Made by a program: the position numbers and the translations under genes. A model generated the notes under the pieces. It had not been told where the DNA came from. It did not search any database and saw only the letters and a list, made by a program, of their open reading frames with translations. Below, piece after piece: positions 4,168 to 7,907 of a stretch of 7,907 nt of DNA. Position 1 is the first letter of the stretch. The number at the start of each line of letters is the position of its first letter. Source of the DNA: Flavobacteriales bacterium UBA7690 (GTDB lineage: Bacteria > Bacteroidota > Bacteroidia > Flavobacteriales_F > PHOS-HE28); the NCBI GenBank assembly GCA_002482775.1, contig DLGQ01000099.1, forward strand, positions 84,838 through 92,744, in the 5' to 3' direction.

Positions 4168-6552
4168 ATGTTGAGGTTCGCGACTATCCTGCTAGCACTT
4201 TCGGGAGCATTATTGGCCCACGCGCAGAACACCCTGTTGAAGGGTGTGGTACGGGACAGCCTCAGCCGCGAGCCCCTTTTCGGTGTTAGCGTGGTGTACG
4301 CGCCGGGGAAGGGTGCGGCTACCGATCCATCCGGTGCATACAGCATGCCACTTCCGGTGGGTGAATACACGATCACGTTCTCTTCCGTGGGCTACACCAC
4401 CTTGACCCGCCGCGTGTTCATACCCGAAGGGAATTCGCTGACCTTGGATGTGGGGCTGAAGCCTTCTGCGGCGCAACTGGACATGGTGGTGATCAGCGCG
4501 GGCAAGTTCGAACAACGTGTGGGTGAGGTGACCCAATCGCTGAGCGTGCTGCGGCCCGACCTGATCCGCAACAAGAACATCGTAACGCTGAGCGATGCGT
4601 TGGACCAGGTGCCCGGCGTGGTGATCGTGGATGAGGAACCCCAGATCCGGGCGGGCAGTGGTTTCAGCTACGGCGCAGGCAGCCGTGTGCAGGTGTTGGT
4701 GGATGGTGTGCCGATCCTGAGCGGGGATATCGGCCGTCCCAATTGGACCTTCCTGCCGATCGAGAACCTGGAACAAGTGGAAGTGATCAAGGGGGCATCC
4801 AGCGTGTTATATGGAAGTGCCGCGCTCAGTGGTGTGATCAACGTGCGCACGGCCTACCCGCGCGACAAGCCGATGACACGAGCCACGGTCTTCGCTGGCA
4901 TGTACGATTCACCGGCCAACCCCAAGGCACGCTGGTGGGGAGACAACAGTCCGCTCATGGGCGGTGCCAACTTCTCCCATGCACAGAAATACGGCAAGTT
5001 CGATCTGGTGCTCGGTGGCAATGCGTTCTCGGACAATGGCTACATAGGCCCGGAACCGATCGCTGCGGATTCCATCGCACTGGACACGTTGCGCACCGGC
5101 AGCGGTGGTTACGAAAACCGCATCCGTTTCAACATCGGTACGCGCTGGCGCAACGGCAAGGTGAAGGGCTTGAGCTATGGGATAAACGCGAATGCGATGA
5201 AGAGCCGTAGCACCAGTGTGTTCATCTGGAACGATATCGAAGACGGGCTCTACCGTCCCAAATCCGGTACGGTGACACGCACACGGGGCACGCAGTACTA
5301 CATCGACCCGTTCGTGGACTACCTCTCGAAAGCGGGCACGCGCCACAGCCTGCGCGGCCGTTACCACCGCCAGGTGTTCGACAACAACAACGGACAAGGG
5401 AACAGCAACAGCACCTTACACGGCGAATACCAGGTGCAACAGAAGTTGAACCTCTTCGGCGAAACGATGTTGACCGCGGGTGTGGTGTGGCGCAACGTTT
5501 CAAGTGAAGCGGAACTCTACAGCGGCGGCGAGAACGGCGACGGCCTGAACGAAGCGACGAACACCGCTGGTTACCTGCAGGTGGACAAGAAGCTCTTCAA
5601 TAAGCTCGCGCTATCCGCCGGGGTGCGCTACGAACGGTTCGTGGTGAACGACGATGAAGCAGCGCAACCCGTTTTCCGCGCCGGGGCTACCTACCAAGTG
5701 ATGAAGGCCACTTACCTGCGGGCCAGCTACGGACAAGGCTTCCGTTTCCCCACCATCGGCGAGCGTTTCATCAGCACCAGCGTGGGCGCGTTGAAGGTGT
5801 TCCCCAACCCTGATCTTTCACCGGAGAAAAGCTGGAACGTAGAAGGTGGCGTCAAGCAAGGTTTCAAGATCGGCGAGTTCATGGGGTATGTGGATGCCGT
5901 GGTGTTCCAACAAGAATTCGAGGATTATGTGGAGTTCACCTTCGGGCAGTGGGGTCCCACCAGCGCCGGAGCGAATTCGCTCGGCTTCAAAAGCGTGAAC
6001 ACCGGCGGCGCACGTGTCACCGGTTACGAACTGGAGCTCACCGGCAAAGGGAAGATCGGTGCCGTGGGTATCGCTGCGTTGATGGGGTTCACCAACACCT
6101 TGCCCATCAGCACCACGCCACATCAGCAGTATGCGAACTCGTCAACAGGTTCCTTCTTCGCGCCATCCACATACACCAACACCAGCTACGACACCACGGA
6201 CAACGTGTTGAAGTTCCGCATCCGGCAGCTCTTCCGCGCCGATGTGCAAGTGGACTACAAGCGCATCTTCGTCGGTGGCAGCGTGCGTTACAACAGCCAC
6301 GTGCGCAACATCGATCTGGCCTTCGTGGCATTGGATGACCTGAACGGCATCTTGGACACCGGCGTGCGCAAGTGGATGGAGGACCACACCACAGGCGATG
6401 TGATCGTGGACGGTCGTTTCGGCATTGAACTGACCGATCAATTCCGTGCCGCGCTGATCGTGAACAACATCGGCAACCGATCCTATTCCATGCGGCCATT
6501 GGCCATCGAAGCACCACGCAGCTTCCAGGTGCAGTTGAGCGTACACCTCTGA
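4168..6552 (+). CDS. TonB-dependent outer-membrane receptor, 794 aa
   Basis: This is an outer-membrane gated channel driven by TonB-ExbBD that imports a scarce ligand; the ligand is not identifiable here. The ATG at 4168 gives a signal peptide ending AHA-Q20. Upstream in-frame codons overlap dprA antisense and were discarded. A carboxypeptidase-regulatory-like beta-sandwich follows at about 21-98 (GVVRDSLSREPLFGVSV ... TDPSGAYSM ... YTITFSSVGY), as is common in Bacteroidota receptors. A TonB-box-like LDMVVISAG sits at 104-112. The plug covers about 118-228, with LSDALDQVPGV, VLVDGVPI (176-183) and IENLEQVEVIKGASSVLYGSAALSGVINV (198-226). A beta-barrel runs to the end, including YGQGFRFPTIGERF and the final strand RSFQVQLSVHL, which ends in L rather than the usual aromatic residue. 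No SusD-like partner follows, which argues against glycan uptake; siderophore-, cobalamin- or metal-type import is more likely. kdsB begins 18 bases later. Confidence 0.95.
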   Translation: MLRFATILLALSGALLAHAQNTLLKGVVRDSLSREPLFGVSVVYAPGKGAATDPSGAYSMPLPVGEYTITFSSVGYTTLTRRVFIPEGNSLTLDVGLKPSAAQLDMVVISAGKFEQRVGEVTQSLSVLRPDLIRNKNIVTLSDALDQVPGVVIVDEEPQIRAGSGFSYGAGSRVQVLVDGVPILSGDIGRPNWTFLPIENLEQVEVIKGASSVLYGSAALSGVINVRTAYPRDKPMTRATVFAGMYDSPANPKARWWGDNSPLMGGANFSHAQKYGKFDLVLGGNAFSDNGYIGPEPIAADSIALDTLRTGSGGYENRIRFNIGTRWRNGKVKGLSYGINANAMKSRSTSVFIWNDIEDGLYRPKSGTVTRTRGTQYYIDPFVDYLSKAGTRHSLRGRYHRQVFDNNNGQGNSNSTLHGEYQVQQKLNLFGETMLTAGVVWRNVSSEAELYSGGENGDGLNEATNTAGYLQVDKKLFNKLALSAGVRYERFVVNDDEAAQPVFRAGATYQVMKATYLRASYGQGFRFPTIGERFISTSVGALKVFPNPDLSPEKSWNVEGGVKQGFKIGEFMGYVDAVVFQQEFEDYVEFTFGQWGPTSAGANSLGFKSVNTGGARVTGYELELTGKGKIGAVGIAALMGFTNTLPISTTPHQQYANSSTGSFFAPSTYTNTSYDTTDNVLKFRIRQLFRADVQVDYKRIFVGGSVRYNSHVRNIDLAFVALDDLNGILDTGVRKWMEDHTTGDVIVDGRFGIELTDQFRAALIVNNIGNRSYSMRPLAIEAPRSFQVQLSVHL

Positions 6553-6570
6553 CGTTGTTCCTTCGCACCC

Positions 6571-7323
6571 ATGAGCCTGCGCATCCTCGGTATCATTCCC
6601 GCCCGCTACGCCAGCACGCGGCTGCCAGCCAAGCCCTTGGCCGATATCGCCGGCAAGACCATGATCCAACGTGTGTTGGAACGCGCCAACCAGGCCAGTG
6701 CGCTAAGCCAAGTGGTGGTGGCCACCGACGACCAGCGCATTTTCGACCATGTCGTGGACATCGGTGGCAAGGTGGTGATGACCGCTGCCGATCACCCGAG
6801 CGGTACGGATCGCTGTTACGAAGCCTTGGCGAACGTTGGTGCCGATCGGTTCGATGCCGTGGTGAACATCCAAGGTGATGAGCCCTTCCTGGTACCGGCA
6901 CAGATCGATGATCTCTGCGCCACGCTCGCCGCTTCTTCCAGCGGGTTGGCCACACTGGCGCACCACCTTACTGACGACCGCGACCTGGACGATCCCGGAA
7001 AAGTGAAGATCACCACGGACATCCACGACGATGCGTTGTACTTCAGCCGTGCGGCGATCCCGGTCCTGCGCAACCACACGAACGGGCCACGGCATGAGGC
7101 GTTCCGCTACCTGAAACACATCGGCCTCTATGCCTACCGTACCGGCGTGCTCGCCAAGTTGGTGGCCCTGAAGCCTTCGCCCTTGGAACTGGCTGAGTCC
7201 CTAGAACAACTGCGGTGGCTGGAGAACGGCTTCAAGGTGCGGGTCGGCCTCACGGCGCATCCCTCGTTCTGTGTGGATACCCCAGCGGATCTGGAGGAAG
7301 CCCGACGGCTGGCGTTGCGATAG
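6571..7323 (+). CDS. kdsB: CMP-Kdo synthetase (3-deoxy-manno-octulosonate cytidylyltransferase), 250 aa
   Basis: The enzyme activates Kdo with CTP to give CMP-Kdo and pyrophosphate. CMP-Kdo is the donor for attaching the inner core sugar to lipid A in the cytoplasm. The sequence has the family pattern in order: IIPARYASTRLPAKPL (8-23) for nucleotide binding, then GKTMIQRVLERA and VVVATDD (48-54). HPSGTDRCYEAL (75-86) follows, then VNIQGDEPFL (98-107) with D103 as a likely magnesium ligand, and YFSRAAIP. The C-terminal part has KHIGLYAYR, SLEQLRWLENG and VDTPADLEEAR, with D236 a likely second metal ligand. The length is standard for the family. In GKTMIQRV a T replaces the common P (GKPMI), a conservative oddity. 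The 18-base gap to the receptor and 29-base gap to the next gene suggest co-transcription. No clear ribosome binding site is seen. Confidence 0.96.
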   Translation: MSLRILGIIPARYASTRLPAKPLADIAGKTMIQRVLERANQASALSQVVVATDDQRIFDHVVDIGGKVVMTAADHPSGTDRCYEALANVGADRFDAVVNIQGDEPFLVPAQIDDLCATLAASSSGLATLAHHLTDDRDLDDPGKVKITTDIHDDALYFSRAAIPVLRNHTNGPRHEAFRYLKHIGLYAYRTGVLAKLVALKPSPLELAESLEQLRWLENGFKVRVGLTAHPSFCVDTPADLEEARRLALR

Positions 7324-7352
7324 GCTGCCGAAGGATATCTTGCACGCCGATC

Positions 7353-7907
7353 ATGGGCCTCGAACGCGACCTCCACGACCTCCTTTTCGAGCACGATTGT
7401 GTGATCGTGCCCGGTTGGGGCGGCTTCTTGGCACAGTACCGGTCTGCCCGCATGGACGAGGCGCGGAACGTGATCCACCCGCCCAGCAAAGAGGTCGGCT
7501 TCAACCGCCACCTGCTGCGTAACGATGGCTTGCTGACCGACCACCTGGCCAAACGCGACGACCTGGGTTTCGCTACGGCCAATGGCATCATCGAACGGGA
7601 GGTGCTGGCATGGCGTGCGGAACTGGACGCCAAAGGGCGGCTAGAACTTCCGCGCATCGGCATCTTCTACCGCGATGCCCAGCGCAACCTCCAGTTCGAT
7701 CCGGATGACCGGGCCAATTTCCTGAAGGAAGCATTCGGACTGCGACCCGTGGCGGCAGCGCCCATCGCCCGCACCGTTGCGCCCGGACCGCGCGTGATCC
7801 CGCTTCAGGAACGTGTGGAAGTCTCTGCTGAAAAGCGCTCATTCAATTGGGCCGCTGCGGCTGGTGTAGCGTTATTGCTTGCGGTGGGTGCTGCGGGAAC
7901 GTACGTC
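7353..7907 (+). CDS. Membrane protein with paired HU-CCDC81-type domains (3' end outside the window)
   Basis: An ATG at 7353 opens a frame that runs without a stop to the window end (185 codons); the protein is cut there. Residues 1 to about 65 (ERDLHDLLFEHDCVIVPGWGGFLAQYRSA ... GFNRHLLRNDGLLTDHLA) match the first CCDC81-like prokaryotic HU domain. Residues about 72-127 (IIEREVLAWRAELDAKGRLELPRIGIFYRDAQRNLQFDP) match the second. A proline- and alanine-rich linker follows, then one transmembrane segment at about 165-185 (WAAAAGVALLLAVGAAG). From family knowledge, the missing part most likely carries a periplasmic SPOR domain that binds denuded peptidoglycan at the division site. The N-terminus would then be cytoplasmic, and whether these HU-like domains bind DNA or protein is unsettled. 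The gene sits 29 bases after kdsB in a probable envelope operon. Confidence 0.85.
   Translation, partial: MGLERDLHDLLFEHDCVIVPGWGGFLAQYRSARMDEARNVIHPPSKEVGFNRHLLRNDGLLTDHLAKRDDLGFATANGIIEREVLAWRAELDAKGRLELPRIGIFYRDAQRNLQFDPDDRANFLKEAFGLRPVAAAPIARTVAPGPRVIPLQERVEVSAEKRSFNWAAAAGVALLLAVGAAGTYV

Noticed and set aside
6142..6669. Minus-strand open frame across the receptor/kdsB junction (175 codons)
   Set aside because: It overlaps two confidently identified genes and has shadow-like composition with no domain or signal peptide.

Overview
The window most likely comes from a fairly GC-rich member of the Bacteroidota, perhaps a Flavobacteriales-like lineage. This is inferred from three things. The TonB-dependent receptor carries an N-terminal carboxypeptidase-regulatory-like domain. 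The right edge holds a membrane protein with paired CCDC81-type HU domains, an arrangement typical of this phylum. Start codons generally lack clear Shine-Dalgarno sequences, and the few promoter-like sites resemble the TAnnTTTG -7 element of the group. No rRNA, tRNA, CRISPR array or transposase was seen.

Left region (1-2971), accessory in character. A minus-strand cluster runs 2402 to 233. It encodes two small tandem paralogous secreted proteins with four conserved cysteines each, then a 464-residue secreted protein of unknown function. A perfect intergenic hairpin separates the second small gene from the large one. A divergent XRE-family regulator gene (2546-2971, +) faces the cluster. The 143 bp between them hold two tandem dyads of related sequence, 20 bp apart, flanked or overlapped by back-to-back -7-like boxes. 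This looks like a self-contained regulated locus and is the best candidate here for an undescribed system. Its function cannot be read from the sequence.

Middle (2979-4085, -). A full-length dprA (DNA processing protein A) converges on the XRE gene with only 7 bases between the stop codons. It is divergent from the next block.

Right region (4168-7907, +). Three closely spaced genes probably form an operon: a complete TonB-dependent outer-membrane receptor, kdsB (CMP-Kdo synthetase, lipopolysaccharide core precursor), and the 5' part of a membrane protein with two HU-CCDC81-type domains and one transmembrane segment, cut by the window end. All three are concerned with the cell envelope. The first 14 bases are an unbroken G run that looks like a contig-edge artefact.
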